This document shows positions 9,282 to 24,200 of a stretch of 64,000 bases of DNA, piece after piece. Source of the stretch: Struthidea cinerea (Eukaryota; Chordata; Aves; Passeriformes; Corcoracidae). The notes under the pieces are model-generated. The model made no database searches and was not told the DNA's origin. It saw only the letters and a list, made by a program, of their open reading frames with translations. Made by a program: the position numbers and the translations under genes. Numbering within the stretch: the stretch's first letter is position 1; every line of letters starts with the position of its first letter. Location: contig VZTI01002790.1 of the NCBI GenBank assembly GCA_013397865.1, forward strand, positions 1,338,212 to 1,402,211, in the 5' to 3' direction.

Positions 9282-12200
9282 GTGAGTACAGAGACCCAGG
9301 CGCTCAGCCCCGGCTTCTTTCCCCTGCACATACTCCTGTGCAAGCCCTGCTGTGATTAACTCACCAGCAGGGAGGTTATACGTCAGGGACACGGTAAAGT
9401 ACTCGTCCCACTGCTTTTCTAAGAAGTTTTTCTCTCGAGCATTTTCGGTCTTTAGGGAGTGAGGAACAGAACGGCTCCGTGCTTCAGCTCAGGACGGGCC
9501 CTGGTGAACCGGCAGCTTCCCGAAACAGGCAGCCAGGCATTCAAAGAGGAAAGATTAATACAAGAGTTTGAGATTTCAGTGATTGCAAGATCTCCCAGAT
9601 TTTTTTTTTTTTAATTTCTATTTCTTGTTTGTTTTTTTTTTTTTTTTTTTTTTTCTGACGATATATTTAAATACTCCTATTCAGTTGCTATTTTAGAAAT
9701 TAAGGGTAGAATGTAGAGGAGGAGTTTGGCTGACAGCCAAGTTACTGAAATTTTCATCATGCACAATGAACTTTGCTAGAGATTCCTTTCTGAAGTCACT
9801 TGCAGCATTTGATTTTAAATCTAAAATAATCCTTTTAAATCTAAAATGTCCTTTTAAAACTTGTGTTGTAGCACAAACCTAAGGCTAAAGCATGAAAGAA
9901 AAATCCATGAGGGCTATTAAATATATAAAATATTTAATGTTTAATGTAGGAGATCCCTGAGCTGCAAATTTCTGGTACTTGTGCTGTGCTTAAACATTTC
10001 CCTGAACATCATCATTTGGTCCTGCTCCAAAATAGGACACTGGGCAAAATGGACTTTTTGGTCTGATCAAGCATCACTCTTCAGTTCAGAGAGTTACTAC
10101 AAGTGTTTAAGTGTAACAGGTCATATATACTGTGCATGTGACAGCACATATATTTGTCTTCCTTACAAAAAAATTCCCAGTTTGGGATTGTCTAGTTATA
10201 ATAATAAAGGGATTTTTTTTGGTTGTTTTTTCTTAAGACAAACTCATACAGTTGATATCCCCTTTCCTACTACTATTTATGGCTACTGAATAAACATTTT
10301 AAAACTGGCTTGGGTGACAGTTAACTTCATTCTTTTAATTATTAAATAGACTAAACCCACCCTTCCCCAAGTCTGTAGCCATTACAATGCTGGCAGGGTG
10401 GCTGTTGAGTCCTAGACCTTCACTTTAAATATGCTAACATATATATTTTAAAATATATGCATAAAATAAATAAAGTAATTTTTATTTACTTCGTCATGAG
10501 TATCAGGAGTTCAAACCTCACACTGCAAACAGTTAATTGAGAATTCAAGCTATAGTTTAGAATTAATGAGAGAAGAGTGCCTTAAAAAGGGGATTTACCA
10601 GGGATTTAGGGTGTAGTTTTTTCATTATGTTGCTTGTAGGCATTTCAGTCAATTAAATATATTTTACTTTTCTGCTTCACTTCTCTGAGCCTGCAGACAC
10701 TGACAGAGGGTGCTCTAAGCTCTGTTCATCCTTGTGGTTTCAACTGTTCAGTACCACAGGTTGCACCTGTGCTCGAACATGTAAGTACATAACTTGCTAA
10801 GTAGGAAACTTTTCATGTGTTTCAGGATGGTTTACAAAACTGACCGAGAAAAACCCCAACTCTTCAGATGTCCATCAGAATGTGAGACAGAAACTTGTGG
10901 CTGAAATGAAAGCAGAGAACATCAGGAAATTTCTTCGGTAAGCCTTGTGCATCCTGTTTTTTGAACAACGTTATCAGTCAAAAAAGACAGAAAGTGATAA
11001 CATCAGCTCCGAGGAAGGGCCTCTGAAAGCAGAGCTTTTAAGATGCTCTGGAAGTATTTAGTTTGCATGGAATGTCTGAGGGGAGAAGAGAGAGGCTTAC
11101 AACTCTTCTGTTCCCCCCTTCCCCATATTTGAAGTTGCCTTTTTGAAGTGGCTGTGCTGCCAAGTGTACTTCCCTCAGCTGCATTACGGCCAGTGCTTAC
11201 CAGTCTTCATGATTTCCCGTCTTCTTGATTTAAAGAAGTGTGCCTTTTTTTTCTTGCAAGTGTCTGAAGCTCTAACATCAGGTAATTTTGCTTTCTTTCA
11301 GACTGAGATGATTTTACTGTATTTGGGATACGATGATTGACATGAATTACATCTGGCTGATCATCTGCTCAGTGTCTCCTTAAACTTTCAGTTTGAGCAG
11401 CTTGTCTAAGTAAAAAATTAATCTGTTAAAAATTAATGCTACAGATTTGCATAGCACTGAGTTGCATGCATACTTACAAGTGATAATTCCTTTAGTGTGG
11501 CCATACTGGATAATGTGCTGTTAATTGGGAGCTCTGACATCCCATTATACCCTGTCTGCTGGTTCAGAGGTAAAGGGCTCTGTCCATGGTCAGTATGCTT
11601 GTACAGTTGGTTAAGGCTTGCATGATGCAATTGTTAGTAAATAATATTTTTGCATCCCAGTGCATCCATGCAGTTCTTTCAAAACATCTAAAATGCTAGG
11701 GATATAAAAAAACCTTTTGTTTTTTTCCACAGAAAATGAAAAAAAAACCCCACATTATTGTGTGTATTTATATTTTCTGCAGAGGAAAAAAATATATATT
11801 CACGTGAAAAGTAAATATATACAAACTCTGGTCAGTAAAGTGTTGGTATTCAGCATGAAAGTCAGCAGCTGCATCAAGAACATCAAAGGATTACTGACAA
11901 ATTTGATTTCTATACATTTATTCTAAACCCAAAAGATTTCATACCTAACATCAATTAGCTTTTTAAGTCTACAGGCCTAATCTTATTTCTTGCTTTCAGT
12001 AGATTGCAGAGTTCCAGAAAATTATGTTTGAGTGAGAATCTAGGCAACATAGCATGAAGCAGCTCTGTAATTATGTCAAAGTCTCTTGGCTGTGGGACAT
12101 TAATGGCTTCTCATTTGTCTGCTTGCTTTGGTGATGGGCCAAATGCTTCATGCTGATTGGGGTTTTTTTGCCTAAATTCAAATAAAAATCAGGAACTGCA

Positions 12201-15200
12201 GGAAATTTGTATTAACACACTATCCAAAAAGTTTGTCAAAGGCATAAAAAAATGTGAACTTGAGAATTTTGATCCATATTCTTAGGTTTTTTGAGTACTA
12301 CATCTGTTTTTATCAAGTGGGGAAAAAGATCTGAGTCTCAGAAAATGCAGACACTTTGGTCTTAGCATTGTATCATGGCTCTGGAAAGGATTAAACTGTT
12401 TGGAAGGGAAAATTTGAAAAAAAAAAATCATCATGTGTGTTTTTCCTGACGGCATATGGAGTACTTAGTATACTTAAAGAATTAAAAGGTACTTAAAATG
12501 CTTGTGAGAATTAAAGCATGAGAAGACAACAAGCGACAAGGTTTGGCAAACGTTGCTTCCACTCTGCGTACCCACACAGTTTAAAGAGAGGGAATGGCAG
12601 CAGCAGAAAGGGTGTGGTATACTTAGAGAATGTGGATGCATTTAAAACTTGGGGCCAGATGGGATGTGAAAGACCTTGATGTTATGATTGCAATGTTGCT
12701 GTAGTTGAGAAGTTCTGATGATTAAAAGAGGCACCAGGTGGCTGAAAAAGGCTGATATTGTGCCCCTCTTCTAGTAAGGATAACCTGGAAGGACTGTGAG
12801 GTGGTCAGCTTCAGGTCTGGAAGGGTGACAAAACATCCTTCTGGAATCTGTTTCCAAGCACATGAAGGACAGAAATGTAGTTAGGAACAGTCAGCATTTA
12901 TTTCCTATTTGTTTGTATGATCAGCATGATTGCCTCCTGTAAGGAAATGACTGGCCACATGCATGAGACATTATAGTGGCTGCAACATCCCTGACTTTAA
13001 CAAGGCTTTGAACATCATTGTCCTTTGGAAGCTGAGGAAGTACACGCTGCAGAACGTGGGTTGAAAAGTCTGAAATGACAGGCTGAAGTGATATTAATCA
13101 TGGTATTTGCTACCGCTAATTAATGGTAATTGCTGGTATCTGACATCTGTGGGGCAACCATTGACAAGTAGCCTGTTGGGAATGGGAAGCTGATGCTGAG
13201 TACCTGTCTGGCTGATGAGCTTTCACCATTACTTACTTGTTCAGTGGGCCGAAGAAATTGTAGACAGGTTTCTGTAGGGCAGCCCAGAGGGACTGGATCC
13301 TGTTCCTGACTGTTTATCACCATTATGTGTTATATCTGATATGGAAGTAAGTGTTAAGAAGGATTTTGTTGTTCAGGCCTTTGATTAAGAAAAAAAAGCA
13401 AACCTATGCAGATAATTTAATGTAATGATTTTCAAGTTAAACGTATTAGTACGCTTTATGCCAACAGTACAAATCCATCACCAGCTACCAGAATTTTCTG
13501 GAAGGCTCCTTTCTGAATGTGTATCTCTCCTATATTTATTTCTGCTTCTTGCATACTGCTAATATTCTTTTGCTGAATCTTCGACACTGATTTTCATTCC
13601 TTGTGTGTAGATGTGGCGATTCCTGTTAGGCAAAGAGAAAAGTTCAGCTGACTTATCTTAAGGCCTCAGGAAAGATCCTCTGCTCTGACTATGTTTTCTA
13701 TATGTTGTGAAACAGATTGATAAGCAATCGTTTCATACAGCTCAAACTTTAAGACCTTACTGTCCATGCAATGTGTCTTGAAGATTAGCTTTATACACAG
13801 TGATCCTATTTGACTATTGTATCTCTCTGCATTTGCTGCTTACTAGTGGTTTTCTGTTTTATTCTAGTTCATTTACCAAGTTGCCTCACCTCGCAGGAAC
13901 TGAACAGAATCTTCTTCTTGCCAAAAAAATTCAAGGCCGGTGGAAGGAATTTGGATTGGATTCAGCAGAACTTGTTAATTATGATGTGCTTCTTTCATAC
14001 CCAAATGAAAAGCAGCCAAACTACATTTCAGTAATTGATGATCCAGGGAATGAGGTGATCTTTTCAATGACAAAATTATATTTATGTAAAACCAAAAAAA
14101 ACCCCAGTGACTTCCTGTTGAAAAACCAGTGTCTTCCTCTGTATTCCCACCTACTCAGTTCAGCATGTGCTTTATATTATTAAAAAAAAAAATACAGTGC
14201 AAAGGGAATTCATATTTAGAAATGGTTTTCCAGGCTGTGCAGAGAACACAGCAGAGTGGCTGAGATCTCAGTGCCTCATAACAGAAGAGCAGGGACGTGT
14301 GATGAGGCTGCAGTTAACACCGGTAGACCATAAGGTGTTAGAAGGGTTCAGCTTAAGGATACATCTAGACTCATCTCCTGCTTCCATAAACAGCCTTAAG
14401 TGGATGCACAGGGATGTTTAAGAACAAAGAAATGTACTTCAGGCATGCAGTTCTTCCAGTGTCTTGCTGTTTTCAACTCAGGTCTTCTCTGAACGTGCTG
14501 CAATTAGTCTCTCGGAAAATCCTTGTTAGACCTTTTCCAAGTATTTATCCAGTCAGTGACCCTCATTACATCTCTCTTCCAAGTACCTATCCAAACCCTG
14601 CTTGAGCATGTGTACAATATCTGCTTCCACAACATACTGAGGTAAGGAATTGCAGAGATATTATCAATTTTATGTAGTATTGCCTTGTTTCCCTTGCTCT
14701 GAACCTGATCCCACTGGCTTCCTATGGTGTCTCCTAAGTTAGTGTTGGAAGAGCTAACGAACTGGTCAGTCCATAGACATCTTCTCCCTTTTGAATACCT
14801 GGGGAAATAAAGAAGTAGATGTAAATTCTGACAAGGAGCCTGAGCAAGGAGAGGAGGTGGGACTGCTAGAGAAGCATCACAGCATATAGGTAGGGATGAA
14901 GAGCCAGGGTAGAAAGTAAGGAATATGGGCTCAGGGATGACATGAGCTTAGAGGTGAAAGAAGGAAGGAATTCTTCCAGGAACCCTGTAACAGTGTCTCA
15001 GCTATAATCTCACAAGGTGACAAAAGGTGGACATGAACCTTAAAGCAGCATGAATTTTACAATACATAGCGATAAAAGGCAGCACGTTTAACTGGAGCAT
15101 TACTAGAAGAGACATGAAGAGAATAATAATAATACAGGTGGGAGAAACCACAAAAGACACCTGGAATGGCATGGATGAACCAGGTGTGTTCTACTGTCAT

Positions 15201-18200
15201 CCCTTCTTGGCTATTTTCAGTTACTTCTTGCCTTAGGTTCAGGCAGCGGCTGATGAGCATCTTCTGACACGTGATCCATCTCTATTTATATCTGCATTCT
15301 GTTACAAAAGGTCAGCTCTGGATCCCTAGCTGTGTTTTTGTTGAACTCATGTGTGCTAGTCAAAATTGTATTTTTTGCTAGCAATTTATGGAAATTACAG
15401 TTTAAACTGCTGAAAAAGCTAACTAGCTTGGAAAAAGCCAAGGCTTTTTATATTTTTCATCCATAGGGCTGCAGTATTTTGAAACAGTGATTGTTTGACA
15501 AGGAGTCTGATGCACAGAAACTGAACAACTGTCTACTCTGACTTTAGTTTAAACTATAATTAGCATTTGCTTAGCGTGTGAATTCGTGCCTGGAGTGTTT
15601 GACCAAAGACTACTGTTATTTTTTTGGTAGGTTTTCAATACGTCATTGTTTGAACCACCTCCACAGGGGTATGAAAATGTTACTGATATACTACCACCAT
15701 ATAATGCTTTTTCAGCACAAGGAATGCCAGAGGTAAGAAAAGAAATTATGTAAGGGTACTATTACCTCTTTTTTGAAACACTTTCTGGGACAGTTGCTCC
15801 AACTTCTCAAAATATTTGTTGTAGTAGATTTAATTACCATTTGTCTTAATTAAAGAACACTTAGGCACAGATAGGCCACATATTATGCAAAGGTTAGAAG
15901 TCTTTTATGATCAAAAAAAGATCTTTATCAACTTTCTAGAACTCTGAATCACATGACAAGTGAAAAGTTTTTATCTTGATGGAAAATTTCGGATACATCT
16001 CTAATTGCTCCATATTATTCAGTCATATGTAGAGGACTTGCTTAAGGCACAGGTAGATGTAGCAATATTTAAATCAAGTTGAAAGACATTTTAGATTAAA
16101 TGAATGCCTTCAAAGGCCACAAAAGTTCCTCACTTAATCTGCTAATTCATTATGGAACAGGTCAGGGACAACATTGCATTGGATAAATGAGTGAAATTAT
16201 ATAGTAGTGAGTATTTGTGTATGCAAAGCATACCACTGCTTTGTCACAGCCAGAGAAGTTTGTCAGTTTAGCAAAGTACATTGGTTTATTTTCCAGCCTG
16301 TTTTTAGGACTGTTGTTAAGTGCAGGATAAAATCCAAACATCAGAAGTTTGAGGCAAAGCTTCCTAAAGAATATTGTGGGTGTCTTTTGCTATTGTTTTT
16401 ATGGGCGCTAGATCTCATTTGTAGAAATGCCAAAAAAAAAATCCTCTATGATACATAGTGAATGAAACTGTATTTCTGATAATGGGTATTTTGTTTGTTG
16501 ACTGGCCAGTTGCCACGACACTGCTTTTCTTTTCTGCCCAGGCAGATCTGGTGTACGTGAATTACGGCCGAACAGAAGATTTTTTTAAGCTGGAGCGTGA
16601 AATGGGAATTAACTGTACAGGAAAGATTGTCATTGCCAGATATGGGAAGATCTTCAGAGGAAACAAAGTAAGGGTTGTGTTTTAATTTTTCCTCCGTGGG
16701 TCAGGCACTTTCCTGGTAGAGCTTGAGGGAAGTAGTGAGGGCTGTTCGTTGGAACGTAAGAGCAGAAGGAAGCCTGCAATGTATCCATTGTGATTGCAGT
16801 CTAAGAATAACTTCCAAAACAATAAAACCAGATGAATCTATTAAACTCCTGAGACAGAGATGACTGCAAACTCCCTGGGCAGTTCTTGCAAGAGAATAGT
16901 TTGGGCAGCTGAGTAGTTTGTAGAGCCAAGGCTTTTGATACTTGCCATCTATAGAACTGCAGTACTTTGAAATAGTGGCTTTGACAAGGAGTCTGATGCT
17001 CAGAAGCTGAGAAACTATCTCTTCTGACTTTAGACAACAAATCTGGCAAAATTTGTGGTAGTGGGGCAGTGGGGACAGTGCCTCAGTTTTATGAGTGAGG
17101 TTTTGTGCCTCAGTTTTATGTTCTGTGCTTTATTTCATAGCCTCGAGCTATGACTAAAGGTTTGACACAAATAATGAGCATATTGTGTTTCACTGTGCTT
17201 GGTTCTTCTGCTGAATCTGGGGTAATTTTCACTCTTTCACATACTCATCTTCTAAAACTATGTCTGCATGGAAGCAAATCTCAACATTCAGATTTATTGC
17301 TGCATTAAAAAAAAAAAAAAAAGCCACATCTTAAAAGCAAGTAATTTCACAGGTTAAAAATGCCATATTAGCAGGAGCCCAAGGAATCATACTTTATTCA
17401 GACCCTGCTGACTACTGTGCCCCAGGAGTAGATTCTTATCCAAATGGCTGGAACCTTCCAGGGGGAGGAGTCCAGCGTGGGAATGTTTTAAACCTGAATG
17501 GAGCGGGGGACCCTCTGACACCAGGTTATCCTGCAAAAGGTGAGTGAAAGTTCTGTAGCCTGGGCCATCAAGTACTTTATAAACTGGTGATGAAAGTATG
17601 TCACTAGAAATTAATTTCTTTTCAGTACAGATGCAGAGAAAAAAAGCTGCTTGGAATTATTATTGACAGTAGTTAATTTTCTATTACATAGCAAGTTCTA
17701 TCTGTGTCATTCTAACTGGTTTCAGTTAGGCAGGGGAAGAAAGTTTCTAGGAAAATCTTTGTATGGTCCCACCCTTGTGACACTTAAAAAAGCAGGATGT
17801 GTAGGTTTACAGACTGTGAAGCAGCAGAAAATGACTGAGAATTTATAGCCGTTTTAAAATATCTATGTTTCTCAAGAGGACAAGTTTAAACTAGATTATA
17901 CTCTACCATCAAAGAGGAGTAGTAGCTTTACTTGGAGGTATGTTTCCTTACTGATCATAAATTCCAAGCAGAAAACCAGTTTAAAACCCTCTTTAAGGGG
18001 AATAAAATTCCTGTAGCAAAAATAACATTAGCCCGGGGTCTTTCAAAAGTTGGCACCACGTGCTTGTCTTGTCCTTGTTGGCATCCTAAACTCAGTCTGA
18101 ACTAAGATGCCTGCCAGTGCTGTCTGCTGACGGGATGGCTGTACAGGGGTGCTTCTGGAAAACTCATGGGCTTGTGTGACCACTGTTGGGGGTGTAAGAC

Positions 18201-21200
18201 AACCTAAAACCAGGTGAGACTGTGTGTGTCAGGCCCACCAGACTCAGAGGGACATTGCCTGTCTTCAACCCTGGTAAATGCATCTGTGGATGTCCTCTGC
18301 AGCTTGTCAACCAGCTGCAGAGGTGCCATCTCCACCTCATGCACCAGCTTGGCTTCCCCACAGCCAGCCTGGAGGAGATGTTATAATGTGGTTGGACTGC
18401 AAATGTAAGCTTGCATCAAGCGTGGGGACTTCTTTTGCACAGTGGTGCCGATGCATTACTGGGTTTGTGGTTCTGTCATTGCAGTTTGGTTTCCCAGAAG
18501 CAGTATGTGAGAAATTATGTAAGAATTAAAAAGAATCATGCATGGTTGTGGCTGCACTGCTCAGACGTGTTTCCAGTTTGGTAAAAGTTGCTAAGAGTGC
18601 TATAAACGTGACATTTTGTTCTGGTTTCTCAGAGTACACTTTCAGGTATAAAGTTAACGAAGGTGTAGGGATTCCCACAATCCCGGTTCATCCCATTGGA
18701 TATCATGATGCAGAAGTATTACTGCGGTGAGTATACATCAGTCCTCTTCTCCAGAAGTCACTGTTCACAAATGTATAGATAAATTTTTCACATTAAGATG
18801 GCAAAATCTATGCTGTTAGTTGTATTTGCTACTCTTTTGTAGTAATGTGTGCTTCAGAAAATGCGGAAAATTCAAAGCAATCTGTTTTTTTCAATAATGC
18901 TTTTAAGAATTTTTTAAAACCATCTTGGTTTTGCTGCAATAATTATTAAGGGAATTTAAGGTTTTAGCCTGCTGGTCAACTGCATTTGTCTTGGTTTTCA
19001 CTTCACAGTGCAATGGGAGGACCTGCAGCTCCAGACAGCAGCTGGAAGGGAAGTCTCAATGTGTCTTATAACATAGGGCCGGGATTCACAGGCAACTCTT
19101 CTACAAGGTCTGTTTTAATACTCGCCTGTTTATACAATATTGAAAAAAAAAAAAAAAGAAAAAAAAAATCCCCCCTAAGGGAAAGACTCTGAAACAATAC
19201 ATCTAGAGATACCTGAGAGAAATTTGCTTCGTTCTGCTAGGGTTACATTTGGTGATAATTATTAGAATTTGAAAATAAATTACATTAAAAAAAGATCATA
19301 GATTAGTAGATCAGGCCGCATGATAATGACATTTATCAATAAATTGCAATAAAGCTAAAGAACACTTTTCTGTGACTTTTCCACATAAAAATAGTTTCAG
19401 TTTACATGAGTTATTATTCAATGAGGACTGGTAGTGGACCTCGATGAGCAGTGTGAAAATGGTGTATCATTATCACTACTCCATCTCCTGGCTAACAAGA
19501 GTATGTCTGAATACTTAATTTTATAAAGACTTCATTTATCATTATTCTTTCCTGCTCTGCTTTAACACTAGCTGAAAATGAATAAAGTAGGAATAACTAA
19601 ATAAGAAAGCATATTTGACATAATTATAGTGCTGTTTGGAGTATCTTGAAGAAAAGCAGTGAGAAAACAATATGATTCATCCGCAAAACTTGTATTTTTG
19701 AATTCACTTTTTAACATCTTCCTACCTGGCAGAATAACATTTTTTGTAAATATGGATTAATTCTGCACATAACTTCTTTCTCAGAATAGTTCCATATCAA
19801 AATGAACCTTTTGATTCTCGGTAGAAAGTCACTTGCACATGGAAAGTGTGCACGTATGTGCATGTTCAAGGCACTGGTGTCAGTTATTTTCTGGGCAAAG
19901 ATCCAGGGGCTGTCCTGAAGTAGGTTTTGATTTTGACAGCTCTGCAGATTTGCTGCTGAAAAGATAACTTCAAATGTGAAACTCCTGAGGTTTTGCCAGA
20001 CACGGCCCCCCCATTGTTTGGTGCTTGGTTTCTGCTACGGGTTAAGGGGGCTGAATACTGTATTTGTTTTATCTCTGCCGATACCTGGATTCCCTTTGTT
20101 TTTATGGAATTTCACAAGTGGATTTTATTGGTGGGGGACAGGGAAGAAAAAACTGTGCTTCTAGTAGAAGGTTTCCTGCCTCTAATGGAAGATTCCCTGC
20201 CCATGGCAGGGAGGTTGGAACTAGATGATCTTTAAGGTCCCTGCCAACCCAAACCATTACATGATTCTATGAATGACAAATCTTGATAGCTTAGATCTGC
20301 TGCCCTAAACAGAGATTTCAATTTATTCCTGGACGAATATTCCTAATGACCTTTTCTCCACGTTCTATATTATTACATGGACCTGTGCTAGAAAATCAAA
20401 ATGTATTCTTTATAAACATATGCCTATCCACAATTATAATTTTGGTCAAAATGTAAATGTATTTTTAATTACTGTGCATGTTTTTCAGTTTACTCCTCTA
20501 GTACACAATTATCTAATTGGCTCCCATAAATAAAAATTCAACAAATTCTGTAAATCTTCACAAATTTATAGACAGGCCCAGCTTGTAGGGTTTTTTCTAA
20601 GGCATCACCAACTGGCTAAGCTGAAATAAAAAATGGGACTCTGAGACAGCACGACAATGCTGAACACACATTGAATCAGTGCTGAACACACAAAGCAGAA
20701 CAGAGGCACAAACTATGGTTTATATGTTATTAGTATTGGCTTTTTATTGGCTTATTAGTCAGAAATGGTATTCCACACTGCCTTTCATTTCAGGAAAGTC
20801 AGAATGCATGTTCATACAAGTAATAAAATAACACGAATTTACAACGTCATTGGCATCCTCAGAGGAGCTCTGGAACCAGGTGAGCATCAGGTGCTTGATG
20901 ATTTTAATTCCTTCTTTACTTGTGTTTGTTGAAATTGTACTTGTGTTGTAAGAAGCTTAAAATTTTTTAGATAGCCATATAATATGGAGTCTTGAGAAAT
21001 TCTTAATAGTTCGTCTGTCCTTCCCATCACACTGTTTTTCATTGGCATTCCCAAGAATGCATTTTAATGGGAATGCTACAATGATAGACATCAGAGAAAT
21101 TTTTTTTTATGCTGCCTGTCATTTTACAGTAGGTTTCCCCTTACATCAGTCCTACATTTTGCCTTTGCAAAAATTAACATCATTCAAATTACAGAAAACT

Positions 21201-24200
21201 AGTGGTGGTTTGGGACCTTAACATTATACTATTGAAACTTAGTAGCAGGTCATACAGATGAAAGACTTTTAGATGGAAAAAATATTTATTAAATATTTAT
21301 TGTCTTTAGTTGCATACCTCAGTGGAGTAAGCGAATGATTGCAGATTCCCTTAAAAACCAAACTTGTAGCGCTGGTATTGAACTTCTTATTTCATTTGAT
21401 ACAAGTAAGGATGCAGTCAAAAAAAATACAAGTAATCCAAGTGCATTTTTAATTAGGAATTGATACTGTATGTTTGTTTCCAGACAGATATATTATTTTA
21501 GGTGGTCATAGAGACTCTTGGGTGTTTGGTGGCATTGATCCAACGACCGGAGCCGCTGTTCTGCAAGAAATTGTACGGAGTTTTGGTAAAATGAAGATGG
21601 AAGGTAACTTGCTTACTACAGTTGTAAAATGGTGGATATGGACAACATGAGCTTTGAGGAGCAGTGTTTCCATAAGCTGCTGTATTGATTTAACTTTTCA
21701 CCTCCACAGAAAGTTTTATTTCTCATTATGAAAGATGCAAATTCATTGAAGAGATGCATATGAAGTATTGCGCGGTAGTTGGCTGAATTTATTCCCTCGT
21801 GAGTGTAATGGTACCCTCTTAGCTGTGCAGAATGAAAATATTGCATTAAGAAGACATGCCTCTGCAATAATATACTCCTCTAAGGATTTTAGATAGGATT
21901 TTTTTACTATTATATCAGTTAAATGCTGTTTTTAAAGCAATTTCAATTAACTGTAGTTAGTAGACTTTTTAAGTTGAATTTTCAAGTTTAACTATGTGAT
22001 TGCAGGTTGGAGACCTCGGCGAACTATTATTTTTGCTAGCTGGGATGCAGAAGAATTTGGATTATTGGGTTCCACAGAGTGGGCTGAGGTAAATAAAAAA
22101 CTGTATAAAGCAAAGCAAACCTTGAAAGTGTGTTGCAGGTGGCTGCAGTACCCAGCATCTATTCCTGGACTCCAGTCAAAAACTTTGTGGTAAAATTGGA
22201 GCACAACAGACTCCTTCAGGTGCTGTGAGGCACTCATATATTTATATAAATTACCTACCTACTGTCTTACAACATAAGTGCACTAACTCTTCTAAGATTT
22301 AAAAATCTCCTTTGATTCAAAGCTAACATTCCACAGTGGTATCTGTGTGGAAATCTATCCCATCATTTGACAAAATGATAGTATATTATATAACCCAGAT
22401 TAGTCTGTTTTCTAACTCTCTATTTGAGAAATTCCTTAGTTTCTCTAAATTTAAGTCCAGATCCTGAGGCTGTGATCCATAAGCATGCCAAGCCCTTTGC
22501 ATGAAAATCAGTCCTAGTGGGCAAATGAAAGGATAGGTAATCTGTGAGTGAATAGTGCAAAATTCCTGTGAATTCCAGCATTGTAGAGTCTCAGGGGCAG
22601 GACAGTCGATTAATTCTGTAGGAGGATCGCTACATGACTAAATTCCTGCCTGAGAGGAAAATGTTGGGAAATTCAGAAGTGATGTTCTGAGTATTTTTAT
22701 CTTCCTTTTCCTATTGGGCATGTTATTTTTATCTTCCTTGTCCTGCCTGAGAGAAGAATGTTGGGAAATTCAGAAGTGAAGTTCTGAATACTTTTATCTT
22801 CCTCTTCCTGTTGGGCATGTTCAGTCCTTAGTGGATTTGTTCAGTCCCAATAAGAAACATAGGTCTTACGAGAGTTTTCATTGCTTTGTCTGTAAAATCC
22901 AAAATAGAAATAGAGCAGGTAGAAAATTGCCTGGTGAAACACTTTTCTGCTGAACTATGTCAATTTATTAGTACTGAATGGTTTAATAGAAATGTGTTGT
23001 CTTGTTTTCTATTAGAATTTTATTTACAAGTTAATATTTAGCTGTGTGGATAGAGCTTTCAGGATCTATAAAATAAAAAAAAAATAATCTTTTTAGTTTA
23101 GTTTATTGGCATGTATTTCAGCAAATCACAAAATTACATAGCAAAATGGCACATGTCAGAGGAGGTAACAAACCCAGAAATATGCTCCCAAACACCAAAG
23201 GGATTCCATCATTCTTCTGTTAACAAAACTGAGATTTCTATTCCTTCAGATTCGCACTAAGTTTTTCACCCATAAAGTGTTTGGCTTCCAGCTGTAACAG
23301 AGTCTCTTCATCTTACTGTTGGTTTATGAAACATTAGAGGAAGAAAAAGTAATTTAAATTATTTTAAATCATTTACTGAGAAATTTTAAGGAGTTGGCAT
23401 TAAAGTTTCATCCCACCTGAACTCCACTGGTGGCAAAGTATGCGGTATGTAAAACTTTATTTGTGATTTCTTTGTCTATGCCTACTCTTAGGTGCTGTCA
23501 AGAAAAAAGCACACAATTGTTTTAATTATGAGGCGTACGAAAAAATGATACTTAAAGGATCAATTTCTCTTGAGCAAGTCATTAATAAATTAGGGAGTTT
23601 TCTTATGTTCTATTTGTTAAATATTGCTCCTGCTGTTCTGTAATGAGTTTTCTTTAATAATTTGGTATCTAGTAATCTATCATTCATTATTTCATGAAAT
23701 GGCAGCTGTATAAGGTTAGAAAACTGTAAGCACAGTTCATATTTGAACCTGTGTTTTGATATTATTGTTTCCTTGCTTCATCTTGGTGGTGTGCATTACT
23801 ACTCTTTTAGAGCTAAATTAGATTCAGTTTCTCTAGAGACATTCCTCACAGCTTACATTCCTCCTCTCTGCAGCTGCCAGATCTGTCATGTATTAAATCT
23901 CGAGGAAAATTAACCCATGATTTTCAACATCTTCCATGTAACAGAAAGAACTGCAATTGTGGCAGTTCCTTTTGCTACACAGACGATCTCCATTGCTCAT
24001 AAACAAAGGAATTTATTTTGCTGCAAATATGATTTTGCATATATGCAAGGCCCCACGTAGGCATGTACAGGCTTGCTCCCTCCCGTCATATTCTTTTGCA
24101 GGGTCTCCTCTACTGTTTTTTTTTAAAGATATTAATTTGATTAATGTAGTGTGTAGTTATCAATTACCAATTAAAATTTTAGTTCACATGACTTACAAAT

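Larger units (their letters stand above)
14055..15630 (+). other. NAALAD2: NAALAD2 intron 3
   Basis: Contains an ancient antisense CR1/L3-like fragment (about 14460-14760) and one copy (15437-15547) of a segment repeated in intron 5. Confidence 0.85.
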
